Source: Rhynchopus euleeides
Taxonomy: Eukaryota > Euglenozoa > Diplonemea > Diplonemida > Diplonemidae
Length of the DNA stretch: 64,000 bases
Assembly: GCA_963210315.1 (NCBI GenBank)
Contig: OY723287.1
Span: forward strand, 2,108,001-2,172,000
Direction of reading: 5' to 3'
Of the stretch, positions 1 through 12,049 are shown one piece after another. Made by a program: the position numbers and the translations under genes. The notes beneath the pieces are model-generated. The model saw only the letters and a program-made list of their open reading frames with translations. It had not been told where the DNA came from and ran no database searches. Every line of letters starts with the position of its first letter. Position 1 is the stretch's first letter.

Positions 1-1026
1 TCCGCCGAGCCCTGTCCCCAGGCGAGAGCTGCCGGGTCATGGTGGCTGAATATGCACGAGCGTCGCGGTGGTGGTGCTGGGAGCGCACCAGAGGACTGTC
101 ACGCTGAGGGGCTGGGCATGGCCACTGACTACCTGGATACGGCCGTCTCAGTGCATCGCCCGGGGTGCAAAACGACATCGAGGATGTCAGGAAGAAGGGT
201 CATGTGGGCACACACCAATATGTCGGAGACGTGAAGAAGCCTCGAGGGGAAGGGTTCCCCAGGGGATGGAGGATCCCGAAGAGGTACAGGGTGAGGATTC
301 AAATACCCGGAGTGGGAAACGCACCAGACGTCGGGGGTCAGCCAAGAGCGGGTGGTTGCAGCACAGGCGGGGCTGTGTGCAACCTTTGCCCCCGTAGTTT
401 CGCCGGGTTGAGACGCATCAACTCTCTCGCCGGGTGCGGCAACTGGAGAGACAGGCATGTTGTCGATAGGGCACACCAAGAATCACGAGGCTGACCACAC
501 GACGGCGGCACACGGCCGAGGCAGGCGGATCCCCTCAGCGAGTGAGGTTCGATCGTTTTCCGTACAAGGTGCTCGTGACAACGTAGAAAGCGGTACATTA
601 CCATCGGAGGGATGCATACGATGGGCGACGGAGCCTGATCACTTCAATAGTAGACCGTTCGCGCGGCGTCCCTAAGTCCTTGGGTCCTAAGGGTCCTGGG
701 TGGAAGCGTCCAATGCAACACTCACAGCATAGAGGCCAAGTGTTTCTCGTAGTATTTTGCACATAACACACCTGTGTGGTACGGGAAATGCTACGAGGAA
801 CGCGATGGACTCGGGACTGCTGCTGGCCTCTCTTGCTATGGTTTACTTATGTTTCGTGCTCCACCTGCTCCACCTCATTCTGCACTTCAGATGATCCACT
901 TCACGTGGGTTACGGGGTTTGGGACAACGATGATATGTTGTGTCCGACGACAAGGTAAGGTAAGCTCATCGAGGTACACCAAACCGGAGTTGTCAAATCA
1001 AAAAAAAAATATGGGGGGGGGGGCAG
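1..1026. other. no gene recognised
   Basis: GC-rich, unique-looking DNA. Open frames of 60-160 codons occur on both strands, but none has a recognisable domain, a convincing start context or splice sites. A homopolymer G run near 1014-1022 marks the passage into the repeat that starts at 1027. Confidence 0.5.
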
Positions 1027-1206
1027 GCGTGCATCTATTTCACGGAATGAAAATAGGAATTTGGGGGGAAAATATTTTTTTGCACTATTTTTTTGCACTT
1101 TTTTCCTTTGGATTTTATTGTGACCCTACTTGGTATTGGCAGAAAATTTTTATGTTCCCGGTCTTGGATGTGCTCAAACAGTCAAAAGAACACATTTTCC
1201 GGGTGC
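1027..1206 (+). repeat. dispersed repeat, also at 20309-20488
   Basis: About 180 bp matching 20309-20488 almost base for base, from the GTATCTATTTCACGG-like start through the sequence ending in ACACATTTTCCG. It contains runs of T and the phrase TTTATTGTGACCC. A second, shorter copy of its middle part follows the other instance at about 20545-20620. It overlaps the beginning of the 1.1 kb duplication at 1161. No coding function is visible. Confidence 0.75.
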
Positions 1207-1290
1207 AAAAAAATGTTGCACCTGGGGGGTGGAGAGGGGGTCGGAGGGCGGTGGTGTGAGGCTTGCTCTCGAGCTCAAACCAACAGATGT

Positions 1291-1340
1291 TCACTACCGT
1301 GGCCTCCGGCGGCTGGGGGGCTCCGCCCCCCAGACCCCCC
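1291..1340 (+). repeat. 50-bp GC-hairpin repeat, unit 1
   Basis: Unit of a dispersed family with the order CACTACCGTGGCCTCC, GGCGGCTGGGGGG, CTCCG, CCCCCCAGACCCCCC. The G6 and C6 blocks around CTCCG can pair into a strong stem. Nine units occur in the first 22.2 kb of the window on both strands, often with an upstream CAACAGATGTT-like tag. The class (SINE-like, MITE-like or structural RNA) is not clear from sequence. Confidence 0.8.
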
Positions 1341-1450
1341 TGTGGCGTGTCTTTGCGCGACAATTTATCGTCCCCCCATGCGACATGTGCTATCTGTCAG
1401 TTGTGTTGTACTTGAGCGTATGCGACTATGGAGCCAGGCCAACAGACGTT

Positions 1451-1499
1451 CGCTACCGTGGCCTCCGGCGGCTGGGGGGCTCCGCCCCCCACACCCCCC
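1451..1499 (+). repeat. GC-hairpin repeat, unit 2
   Basis: Same unit with CGCTACC in place of CACTACC and CACACCCCCC at the end. It lies 160 bp after unit 1, a pairing reproduced at 21943/22102 and, diverged, at 13451/13612. Confidence 0.8.
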
Positions 1500-2256
1500 T
1501 GTGGCATGTGCCTGGTCTTGGAGCCAAGTCCTTGCGCGTACGGGGCTGCGGCATGTCGGTTCCAGCACCCTCGCGGGAGGCTGGGCCCGAGCACTGATCT
1601 CTAAGAGACGAACCACCTTGCGAATGCGATCGGGTTTGCGGGCTTGCGGCCATGACATCTCGAGAGGGTTGTCGTGGACCCGTGATCATGTTTCGGGTTC
1701 GACTTGGTGGGCATCCGTGGCGATTCGCGGAACCACGTGTATGTGTGCGAGGAAGCAAAGAGATAACACACCAGGAGCCACGCAGCACCAGGTCGACCTG
1801 GATCTGATCGAGCTCAGGGGGAAGGAATCACAGTCACCAAAGTGATATCACCACCGGCCTCAACCACCAAACTGCAACCGCAGAAGTTCCGCTATTCTCA
1901 CAAGGGAAGGCGCCCTGGGATGTAGCAGTGATTTGTGTGCAGCGCCATCAAGTGACACTGACCGCCTTGAACAGAGAGGTAGTGTACAGATGGCGATCAG
2001 TGAGAGGGCGTGCTGTGTCCTTCCACTTCCCCATCTACCTCCATTCGTTCACCGTTGTTGATAGCGATTTTTTCGCCATTTTTTCGAATCGTATGCATCG
2101 GTCAGGCAGAGTGAATCAAAATAGCGCAAAAATCACATCAAAATCTGTGTCTGAGGCACAGAAATCGTGCAAAAAAGCACCCAAAAAAAGTGCAAAAAAA
2201 CCAAAATAGGATTTCGAAAATTGGCCAAAATACCCCCAAAATAGAGCCACACCTGG

Positions 2257-4586
2257 GGGGGGGGTTTCAAAGTGCAAGAGGTGGAGCCCGTTCAACAGAC
2301 AAACTTCGTCAGTTTTCAGGCAATTCAACAGGAAATGCACCAAAATGCACTGACGATCACCCCGGAGCGAAGACCCCCGATAGCAAGAACCTTGTCGCAA
2401 ACTTGTCGGAAAAAAAAAGGTAGTTTTGGCAGCGCTTTGGGGTGACAAGACACCAATCTACCTTGTTGCTCTGGCTGTGCGCGCAATCGCGCCAAAAAAC
2501 CCTTCATCAGGCAACACACACGCGAGGTTTGTTCACCCGGGTTTGTCGCACAGCGCAACGCCTTTTATCTTCTTTTCTGGTTGCCTTTCTTTTCTACTTC
2601 TCCACGAACATACGAACAAATTACATATTTTTTGCGCGCCGCAGCTTCCACACCGGCTGCGCGAAAATGTCCTTGCTTGACCGAATCTGCCGACATTCCT
2701 GCATACACCCACCCACACCCCCTTCCCCCCCTGGTCCATCTTGATCCTTCTTTCACATTCAACCCCACATGGAACACATAGAGGAAGCGACGGCTTCGCA
2801 GGCCAGTTGGGGGTTGGGGTGGGGTGGGGAGCCCCCCTGCCCTCTCCGTGACAAGCGTGGAGGCCAGCGACCCCAGTTTTTTTTTTGCTCAGGCGGCTCG
2901 CTTTCTGCACTACTGGGCAGAAGGCCTCATCCCGACCCCACCCCACCCCCACAGTGTGTTATTGCAGCAACACAGGTGCGGTGTCAAAAAGATGGCAGGC
3001 AGCACGCTTTTTGGGCGACAAAAGGACAACCTCCTCAGCAGGCTGCGGTGTTGCTTTTTTGTCTTGCCCGGGTGTTGGCGCACAGTTCTCGCGATCGACG
3101 AATCTCTGCTGGGCTCTTCCGATTTGCAGGCAGAGGGATGGGGGAGGGGCGGCGATTGTCCTCACCCCGGTGCTGAGAACAAGGCAAGGGAATATCGCTG
3201 TGACCTGTCTCAGGTCGCGGTAAAAAAAAAGGCTGTTGGCAGCACACGTGTGCAGACGCAAATAAGGTGTCACACCCGAATTTTTTGCCGCAATTTTTTG
3301 ACAAACTTGACACCCGCCGGCGAGGGGCTGTCGCCCTCCCCCCACGCAGATCCCGATGGTTGTGAGCCCCACCACCCGAAGGAAGGGTGCTTCTGCTTCT
3401 TCTTCTTCTTCTTTTCCATTTATAACTCATCTTTCTGCCAGAGGGCACGTGCCCCATGCACGATGCTGTTCACTACTCCGTAATCATGGTGCACACCACC
3501 TGCTCTGGTGCGGAGTAGTCCATTCAATGCAGTGTGGATTGTTCTGCGGAGATCTCGGTGTGGAACTTATATTTCTGCATCTTGTTTGAAAGTTGCCCTG
3601 GTCTGCATGCATGTGCCGACACGACACGAACACTGCCCGGACTCGGCCATAGATCCACCGCCCCTCTTGAAGCCCTCACGGCTGTGAGGCACAGCAGCTA
3701 TAATATTATTTCCCTCCGCATCATGATCCGATTGATCACTCCCCAAAAGGAAGCGAGCGCAGAGTTAGGGTGGGTCGGGGAGACGTGCCCTCCCAGCGGG
3801 GCGTCTGCGTTGTTGCTCACGAGCCAGTGGAAAAGGGGCACGGGCAGTTCAACAACGAAACGCAACGCACAGCCTCAACGGGGGGGGGTCTGATGCTGCG
3901 ACGGATTTATTTTGTTGGCCTTTTGTTGGCCCTCGTGTGAAGCGTACCGTCGCATTTGTCATATGTTTCGCCTGTTGTAGCAGTTGTTAGTGTGAGCCCT
4001 GGCGTTCTCACCGGACGCCGCCCGCTGTGCTGCAGTACCCTTTTGTGGCGGACACTGCGGGAGTGTGCGAAGAGGGGCACAGTGGTGAACGAAAAACGGC
4101 GCCTCCCAAAAGCAACTTAGTTCGAGGAAACGTGAACTGTGTGTGTGCCGCACAAAATCGGGTTGGTGGCACCAGTTTCGACACACAGCGAAGGTGTTAT
4201 TTTTGAAGCATTTAGTTGGAGATAGCTGGGGTGGGTGGGTGGAGTGCCTTGGTATTGCCCTTGCGGGTGGCATGGTGATGGCACTTGATCGTGGACAGCG
4301 AACATATACAGCGCTGCCAGACGGTCAAACTTAGGCAACACGTCGACCCCTCTCTGCAGGGTGTGGCGAGTATGCAGACCCCCTGGTGACAGATGCCCAC
4401 CCCCACCCTGCCGTGTTTGATGTTATACACTCGAACTTCGCTCGTTGCCTGGTGCCGCGTACACTCTATCACACTTGACACTTGCAGGAGGACACGCGTC
4501 CGGAAACAGACAAGGGAGGCTTCAACACAATACGGCCGGTGCCGGTGGTGGCCTTGCGGGAGTGACACGGCAACGGATCAGCCGCA
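2257..4586. other. no gene recognised; region upstream of the membrane-protein gene
   Basis: Mixed AT-rich and GC-rich DNA with T- and C-runs and a CTT-type microsatellite at about 3390-3410. Open frames up to 219 codons (2824-3483) are low-complexity and lack domains. The last few hundred bases must hold the promoter of the plus-strand gene at 4587, but I see no clear core element; GTTATACA at about 4422 is only a weak TATA-like match. Confidence 0.45.
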
Positions 4587-7500
4587 ATGCAGCGCCACAC
4601 GGCCCTGGTGCTGTGTGTGGGACTGGCGGTAACGTCGGCACAGTTCACTGCTTCCAGCTGTCCCGCAGTTCCGTTGACGCTTGGCGGTGGTATCACCGGG
4701 TCGTACGTTGTCGGGAAGGATGGTGCACAGGACCAGGCACAGTTCACCATCAGCCTGCCTGTCACGGGTGAGATGTACGCATCACTCGGGTTCTCGGCCA
4801 CCACATCGACTGCGATGGTTGGGATCAGCCCTGTTGCGTGCTCGTCTGGCGGTGTGACCTCAGTTGCAACCTACAACCCCACCACGATGTCGAAGCCTGT
4901 GTTCGATGCCACCTCACCTGACACGGCGTCCGACTCCGTGAAGGAGGATGCTGGCACTCTGACCTGTGTGTTCCGTCGCAACCTGTACGATGCAGACCCC
5001 ATGCTGCCCACAACGTACTCTGTTGTGTTCGGGACGGAACTCTCACTCGTGTGGGCTGTCGGGAAGGGGACGGTTGGTGCTGCTGGCACGATGGCACAGC
5101 ACGACTTGAAGGGACGTGTTATGCTGACTGTTGCCAAGTGTGCAACAACGCCTTCGCCTGACACACCTGCACCTATGGGTGCCACAACGCCTGCACCACC
5201 GATGGCTGCTACGACACCGTCACCTGACACACCAGCACCTGCTGGTGGCAGCCCTGCGTCACCCTTCACTGCTTCCAGCTGTCCCGCAGTTCCGTTGACG
5301 CTTGGCGGTGGTATCACCGGGTCGTACGTTGTCGGGAAGGATGGTGCGCAGGACCAGGCACAGTTCACCATCAGCATGCCTGTCGCAGGCGAGAGGTACG
5401 CATCGCTCGGGTTCTCAGCCACCACATCGACTGCGATGGTTGGGATCAGCCCTGTTGCGTGCTCGTCTGGCGGTGTGACCTCAGTTGCAACCTACAACCC
5501 CACCACGATGTCGAAGCCTGTGTTCGACGCCACCTCAGCTGACACAGCGTCCGACTCCGTGAAGGAGGAAGCAGGCACCCTCACCTGTGTGTTCCGTCGC
5601 AATCTGTACGATGCCGACCCCATGCTGCCCACAACGTACTCTGTTGTGTTCGGGACGGAACTGTCACTCGTGTGGGCTGTCGGGAAGGGGACGGTTGGTG
5701 CTGCTGGCACGATGGCACAGCACGACTTGAAGGGACGTGTGATGCTGACTGTTGCCAAGTGTGCCACAACGCCTTCGCCTGACACACCTGCACCTATGGG
5801 TGCCACAACGCCTGCACCCGACACACCTGCACCTGCTGCCGCCACTACCGATGCACCTGCTGGGCAGACTGTCGCACCTGACACACCACTCCCAGCTGGC
5901 CAGAGTATGGCACCCGACACGCCTGCACCGGCTGTTGTCCCGACCACCACCGATGCACCACCTGCTGCCCCCACCACGCCACTCCCGGCTGGGGCATCTC
6001 TTGCACCTGACACGCCTGCGCCTGTTGTTGCGGCCACCACAGATGCACCTGCTGGGCAGACTGTCGCACCTGACACGCCACTGCCGCCTGGCCAGAGCAT
6101 GGCACCCGAGACACCTGCGCCAGCGGTCACCCCCACCACCACCGATGCACCGCCTGCCGCCCCCACCACACCGCTTCCCGCAGGAGCATCTCTTGCACCT
6201 GACACACCTGCACCGGCTGTTGTCCCCACCACCACCGATGCACCGCTGCCTCCTGGGCAGACTGTCGCACCTGACACACCGCTTCCTCCTGGCCAGAGCC
6301 TTGCACCCGACACGCCTGCACCAGCTGTTGTCCCCACCACCACAGATGCGCCACCTGCCGCCCCCACCACACCGCTTCCCGCCGGGGCATCTCTTGCACC
6401 CGACACACCTGCGCCGGCTGTTGTCCCCACCACCACCGATGCACCGCTCTCTCCTGGGCAGACTGTCGCACCTGACACACCGCTTCCCCCTGGCCAGAGT
6501 ATGGCGCCCGACACACCTGCACCAGCTGTTGTCCCCACCACCACCGCTGCACCACCTGCCACCCCCACCACGCCACTCCCGCCTGGCCAGAGCATGACCC
6601 CTGACACACCTGCCCCTGTTGTTGCGGCCACCACCGACGCACCGTTGCCTCCTGGGCAGACTGTTGCACCTGACACGCCGCTGCCGCCTGGCCAGAGCAT
6701 GGCACCCGACACACCTGCGCCAGCCGTCACCCCTACCACCACCGATGCACCACCTGCCGCCCCCACCACACCGCTTCCCGCTGGGGCATCTCTTGCACCC
6801 GACACACCTGCGCCGGCTGTTGTCCCCACCACCACCGATGCACCGCTGCCTCCTGGGCAGACTGTCGCACCTGACACACCGCTTCCCCCTGGCCAGAGCC
6901 TTGCACCCGACACACCTGCACCAGCTGTTGTCCCCACCACCACTGCTGCACCACCTGCCACCCCCACCACGCCACTCCCGCCTGGCCAGAGCATGACCCC
7001 TGAGACACCTGCACCGGCTGTTGTCACCCCCGCCACCACCGATGCACCGCCTGCCGTCCCCACCACACCGCTTCCCGCTGGGGCATCTTTTGTACCTGAG
7101 ACACCTGCACCTGCGGTGCCACCCACCGATGCGCCTCTGCCCGGCATGGACACTGCATCGCCTGGCGGGGTTATTGTGCCGCCGACGAGCAGCACTGGCG
7201 CACCTCCGGTGGCACCTCCTGGGCCTCCGTGCACCGTGCAGGGGAGCATCCCTGCTGAGGGGGTGAACGTGTCTTACGTCTCGTCTGTTGTGGGGGGCTT
7301 GAGCCACATCGTCTTCTCCGTCACTCTGGACACAACGCAGAGCGCAGACGAGATGTATGCAGCTGTGGGGTTTGCCGACCCCAGTGTCACGGGGCAGATG
7401 GCTGGCATCAGTGCCGTCGCTTGCAGTGCCAGCAGCAGTGCGGTGACCGCCTATGCACCCACCACAGCCCCCGCAGCACCCACGTTTGATGACACCCTTG

Positions 7501-9677
7501 CGGACACGATCCCCCTTTCTGTTGACTCGAGTGGCGGCATGCTCACATGCGTGTTTGCGCGCCGCATCTACGATGCTGCGCCTGCGGCACCGAAGACACA
7601 CCCCCTGGTGTGGGGTGTGCCTGTGTCCCTCGCGTTCGCCTCGGGGCTTGGCACCGTTGCGACAGCCACGCCCGGGACCTGGCAGAAGCACGACAGTGCA
7701 GGGAGGACTGCCTTCAACATTGCACGCTGTGACACGCCGGCGCCGGCTACCGAGGTGCCCATGCCTGCGTACAACGCGACGGACGCACCGCTGGCTCCAG
7801 GGGAGACGCTGGCGCCGCTGCCGATGGGGGAGTCGCGTGCCCCTGCGACGTTCAGCCCTCCGGCTGGCGGGGTGACGCTTGCCCCGCTGCCTCCTGCGAC
7901 GTACGCACCGCTTCCGGCTGGAGAGACGCTGGCGCCGCTCGCCCCGCAGGCGTCGCGTGCGCCTGCGACGCACTCGCCGCAAGCGGTGCCTGCACCCACG
8001 TTCGAGAAGGGGTGCGGGCCGTTCGTCATCTTCGGGCGGCCCGAAGTGGTGACCGCGCAGTACGACCTCGGGTCGTGGGGCGGTGTGCCTGCCATCCGCT
8101 TCCAGGTCACGTTCCCCTCGCAGATCGACATGACGAACGCGTGGGCCTCCCTGGGCTACAGGGCGGCCATGCCTGCTGCAGGGATGCAGGGGCTGGACAC
8201 GGTGGTGTTCGATGCGGACAGCACCCGGGTGGTCGACTTCGACATTGCAAGCGGCAACTCGCAGCCGACTGCCGAGTCCGGTGCGGGGTCTGCCAACCTT
8301 GTGAGCCACGATGCGTCGACCGGCACGATTGTATGTTTGTTGTTGCCTGCATGTTGTTCTGTGTGCTGCACCTGCCTGCTTGGACTGCCCCTGTTTTGCT
8401 CTTGCTCTTGCTTCCCCGCTGCCTCTGGACTTGCCACACCCTCACCACACACAGGTCACCTTCACCCGTCTGCTGGACACGGGGAGTGCTACGGACTTCA
8501 AGCTGGAGATGGGGTCGGCTGTGCGCTTCGCCGTGGCCACAGGGAAGGGCAGCGCAAGTGCAATGGAGGTGCACACCTCCAAGAATATGATTGAGCTGCA
8601 GCTGGAGAAGTGCGTCCTCCCCACACCGACCCCGAAGGCTCCAGAGACACCAGGTATGCAGCCACTGATGCCCTGGAGCGACCGTATCGGACTCTGTCAG
8701 ATTTCTTCCTCAGAACTGTTCCAATGGGAAGTTCTGAGATCTTCGTTGGTTGTTCCCTCCACTGTTCCTCCTTACACCACACCACCACCACAGCACCCCC
8801 AGCACCCATCACGGGGGCACCTGCCATGGACCGTGCTGGGCTGTTCTTCGCCCCGTGCCTTGTCGGCACGGTGATGTCACAGGAGGAGGTCACTGCTGCC
8901 GGGAGCGTGCGTGTGACGCAGCAGGTGGGCACCATCGGGGTGTCTGAGGCCGCTGCCCGTGAGTCGACACAGGACGCCCTGATGCTGACGGTGGAGGTGC
9001 AGGTCGGGCAGGGCGAGCGGTGGGCTGCAGTCGGGATCCGCCCCACCTCGCTCGGGAAGTCCGGCATGGACGGGCTCACAATGTACGCTGCAGACACAGC
9101 AGTCCCGGGCGTCTTCGCCTCCAGCACCGCCACCAGCAACAGTGCGCCGCAGCTGGCTCCCAGGCAGCTGCACCACTTCTACAGCAGCGATGTGACGAAC
9201 GGTGTCCTCAAGTTCAAGTTCTTCCGTGATCTGAAAGAGCATGACGTGATGGGTTCCTATGACATGACTGTTGAGCGCGACTGGGAGCTGGCTTGGGCAC
9301 TGGGTGGCGGGCGCGCCTTCTCCACTTGGTCTGGGCACGGGAGCGGCGACGCCGGAATCCTGACCAACGCCTTCAGGCTTTCAAGGTGCGACGCCAGTGT
9401 TGCCGCCACGAAGGACAAGGAGACCGATGACGGCGGGATCGGCATCGGCGTCATCATTGCCATCATCCTGGGTGTGCTGGTGCTGATCGGTCTCATCGCC
9501 GCTGCTGTGTACTTCTTCATGTTGTCAGGCAAAGAGTCTGTGGAATACGGGGAGTTCGTCGAGAAGTTGAACAGCGACCAGGACTTCAACAACGAGTTCG
9601 AGGAGGGGATGAAGGAGCACGAGCACGAGACGCGCGGCGCCGAAAGCAGTGACAACCTTGCTGAACAGAAAATTTAA
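4587..9677 (+). CDS. multi-DOMON, Pro/Thr-rich type I membrane protein (three exons)
   Basis: Spliced as 4587-8330, 8455-8653 and 8794-9677, giving 1,608 residues. A hydrophobic signal peptide covers residues 1-18 (cleavage likely after TSA). Five related extracellular modules follow at roughly 20-188, 226-394, 881-1048, 1141-1300 and 1329-1514. They share a pattern of YASLGF, a Cys-flanked loop, an FxR turn, a late SLVWAVGKG strand, a conserved His and a closing Cys, which fits DOMON-type beta-sandwich domains (known to bind haem or sugars in other proteins). Modules 1 and 2 are nearly identical. Pro/Thr-rich stalks lie at about 395-872 and 1050-1140. A single membrane helix near 1527-1557 precedes a 50-residue acidic tail. 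The architecture suggests a cell-surface or wall-associated protein, with stalks likely O-glycosylated (inference). The DOMON assignment is by pattern only. Confidence 0.8.
4641..5770 (+). repeat. tandem duplication of a DOMON-like module
   Basis: The stretch from about 4641 to 5150 recurs at about 5261-5770 with a period near 620 bp and only a handful of changes, mostly synonymous or conservative (for example SLPVTGEMY versus SMPVAGERY). Modules 3-5 of the same protein are far more diverged. Either a recent duplication or ongoing gene conversion explains this. Confidence 0.85.
5750..7200 (+). repeat. Pro/Thr-rich coding minisatellite
   Basis: About fifteen alternating blocks built on DTPLPPGQSMAPDTPAP and TTTDAPPAAPTTPLPAG, each some 13-18 residues. 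Because the DNA repeat is GC-rich and in frame, it also leaves long open frames on the opposite strand that are not genes. Copy number here is likely to vary between strains (inference). Confidence 0.85.
8331..8454 (+). other. spliceosomal intron 1 of the DOMON-like gene
   Basis: 124-nt intron with donor GTATGT and acceptor CACACACAG, phase 0. The upstream exon ends in the codons for TGTI and the downstream exon opens with VTFTRLL, restoring the strand seen in the other modules. Reading through instead gives a Cys/Leu-rich stretch unlike any module. Confidence 0.85.
8654..8793 (+). other. spliceosomal intron 2 of the DOMON-like gene
   Basis: 140-nt intron with donor GTATGC and acceptor CACCACCACAG, phase 1. 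Splicing joins a single G to CA to make an Ala codon and links the Pro-rich hinge after module 4 to module 5. A second AG nine bases downstream (8801-8802) is in the same phase and could serve as an alternative acceptor. Confidence 0.8.
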
Positions 9678-9720
9678 AAGTTGATCTTGGACACACCGCA
9701 CACTCACACACGCTTTGTTT

Positions 9721-10854
9721 AAACCCTGTGCCTGGAATTTTGTCCAAAAAATATCACGTTTTCGCACAAGGCAAAAAATGGTCAAAAAACCCGAAAATCG
9801 GGTTTGTAGGGTATAGGTCCCCTGTCTGAAAATGCAAAATATGGCCCCGCAGGTGCCCCCAGAGTGATTTAAAATTGGAAAATCGACATTTTCCACCTAC
9901 GGGAAATCCCCAAAATAGGAGGTCCCCAGCCACGATCCCCAAAAAAATGTCCCGCGCGCCTCTAAGGCACTCTGGATTTTTATTATGTCATCCAGATGTC
10001 ACATCTGGGTCCAGGAACACCGGTTTTTGGCCTCAGGAAGTCGAAAAATATGTGTGAAAATTATTATTCCTGACCAGGACCCCCTAAAAGGCCGATTCCC
10101 CCTGTTTACACATGGGGGATTTCATGCAACGCCCGCTCGTGTGCTGAGTGTGTTATCCGCGACGTGGATGCGGTCGCCCTCTTCCTCCCAGAAGCCACTG
10201 ATCTCCCTCATCCAACTTCACCTCCGGATGTACGCGGCACGTGCTTGGGTTGTCCTGTCGCAGTGCAGCAAAAGTTCCCCTGTGCACTGCTGCCCAAGCC
10301 ATTTCACGGAATATGCCACGCAGAGTAACGTGGTATCGCATGACCAGCTCGTGAGACTTGGTGCCACGAATCGAATCGATAGGCTGCGAGCTGCATTGCC
10401 TCAGTCAGTTGCTGTCCTTGCGTGTGCATTTTTGTGCACAACAGTTCCTTGGGTATCTGCAGCGCAGGTGCCTGCACTGGACCAGAACTCCTGATTTGCC
10501 TCTGGCACTTGTGATCGGAACGGATGCGGCGACATGCCACGGTGCCCATGTATAGCCATGCCGGCACGAAAATACGTTCACGACGGTTGATTACCATTGC
10601 TGCACTCTGTCAGAACTCGAAGGGTCTCAGCACACCTGAACGCCCACCAGGCCCCCCAACAGGGGGTGAAACCAAAGGGTCCCCCCTGGGGTTTTTTAAC
10701 CCAAAATTTTCGAATTCGACATGTCCCCGGGATTTCCACTATGTCGCAGATTTCGACCATTGGGTCAAGAAAACCTAAAAATCTAGGGGGGAGGTGCTGA
10801 AGGATTGCACTGAAAATTTTATCTAACTCGGTCAAAATTCCAGGCACAGGGTTT
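9721..10854. mobile_element. 1.13 kb non-autonomous TIR element
   Basis: Perfect 22-bp terminal inverted repeats beginning AAACCCTGTGCCTGG lie at 9721-9742 and 10833-10854. The flanks read TTTA before the left AACCC and TTTTA after the right GGGTT, so a TTA-type target duplication is possible if the tip is AACCC. No transposase-like frame is present; the 169-codon frame at 9985-10494 has no recognisable features. The element starts 44 bp after the stop codon of the membrane-protein gene, so it may lie in or near that gene's 3' end. Confidence 0.7.
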
Positions 10855-11748
10855 TAGCAACTTCGCTTCGTGGGTTTTTCAGTCTCTACTTCAGGCTCCA
10901 CACCTTTTCCCTTCGACACCTGGCCCGCCAGCGGTCCCACTTTTTTCAAGAAAATACGTTTCGACAGGTCTGGTCCAATGTCTTTTCGGATATGGTACTT
11001 GGTATACAGGCCCACCCCAACCGGATTTCCCCCTCCAGACAACGGTTTGTTGGGGAATGGTGTGGTCCCGCACTCAGGGCCCGTGTCGCGCATTGTACCC
11101 CACCACATGTGTGTCCGGTGGTTATGGTGGTTGCCGTTTTCTCTTCTATTGAGGCTTTCTTTCCTTTTCTTTTCGTTCGACAAACGCAGGGGGGAGGGGG
11201 TGGGGGGATAATGGGGTTTGCGGAAGAATCACCTAAGGGCCCGCATAAGCGCGTGCTACGTGCAGCAGAGAGATTCGGTTGGTGTGGGAACTGGCACCAG
11301 ACCCGTGATATGACCCCTGATCAACAAGATTTGTCAAAGTACCAGCCATGCCCCAACTGTCTTTCACGCTTTCAAAACCGTTCGACCGTGTGAATGTCAA
11401 GATATGGGCTCTGCCACTGACCCGCGTCACCCGCATCTCGTCTGTGTGTCGCCTACGTAGGCCTGAATCCGTTTTTATCGGATCCGATAATCATCCGATA
11501 ATTTTTTTGGGTGGGTTTTTCAATCAGAAAATGTTACCAATATTCTGCCTGATCAGGGTCAGTGCTGGCGCGGGGTGGTCGATTCAACCGGAAAAAGTTT
11601 TGGGGGCCACCATTCGACCATTCGACCGGCCCCATTCGACCGGGGCAAAAAAAATTATGGGGGGGCACCAAAATCCCGGGGTGGCCCATACTCGACCTCA
11701 GGAAGCTGGACACAGTCCAGAAACTGTACCCCACAAGGAACAGGTGTT
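10855..11748. other. no gene recognised
   Basis: Unique-looking DNA with a CT-rich patch near 11130-11180 and a short cluster of the CCGATAAT word at about 11478-11503 that is much expanded at 17160-17290. No frame has recognisable features. Confidence 0.45.
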
Positions 11749-11798
11749 CACTACCGTGGCCTCCGGCGGCTGGGGGGGCTCCGCCCCCCAGACCCCCC
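11749..11798 (+). repeat. GC-hairpin repeat, unit 3
   Basis: Stand-alone unit with a seventh G in the G-block, preceded by the tag CAGGTGTT. It lies about 250 bp left of the TA-flanked transposon. Confidence 0.75.
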
Positions 11799-12049
11799 AT
11801 GTAGACTCTCTTTGCATTCTCTGGACCACCTCGAAGGGTGCACCACGTGCCAAGCATCCAAGCATGGGAACTAGGCTGGAAACTGATTCAGTCATTGAAA
11901 TAGATGGGGACAGGCAGCCACGGCGCAAGTGTAGGTGCAGCTGTGCTGCATTCTTGAGGGCTCACGCTACGTCAAAAACCACGCCCTCATCCAAACGTGC
12001 AAGGGCTGAGCCAAGGCGTCAACAAGGTGGGTAGGACCCAGCCTGCCTA

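Larger units (their letters stand above)
1161..2256 (+). repeat. 1.1 kb segmental duplication, copy 1
   Basis: This segment is repeated in direct orientation at 21811-22909 with only scattered substitutions and 1-3 base indels. Both copies begin at GTCTTGGATGTGC and stop at CACACCTGG, after which the flanks differ completely. Each copy carries two GC-hairpin units. The open frames inside are short and their reading is not better conserved than the DNA, so I do not call a gene. Confidence 0.85.

Noticed and set aside
2824-3483. 219-codon frame upstream of the membrane-protein gene
   Set aside because: Low complexity (poly-Phe from T-runs, Pro/His-rich pieces), no domain, and competing frames of similar length on both strands.
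5492-8309. Minus-strand frames of 585 and 881 codons
   Set aside because: They are mirror frames of the Pro/Thr-rich coding repeat of the DOMON-like gene. The plus strand has signal peptide, modules, introns and membrane helix; the minus frames have none.
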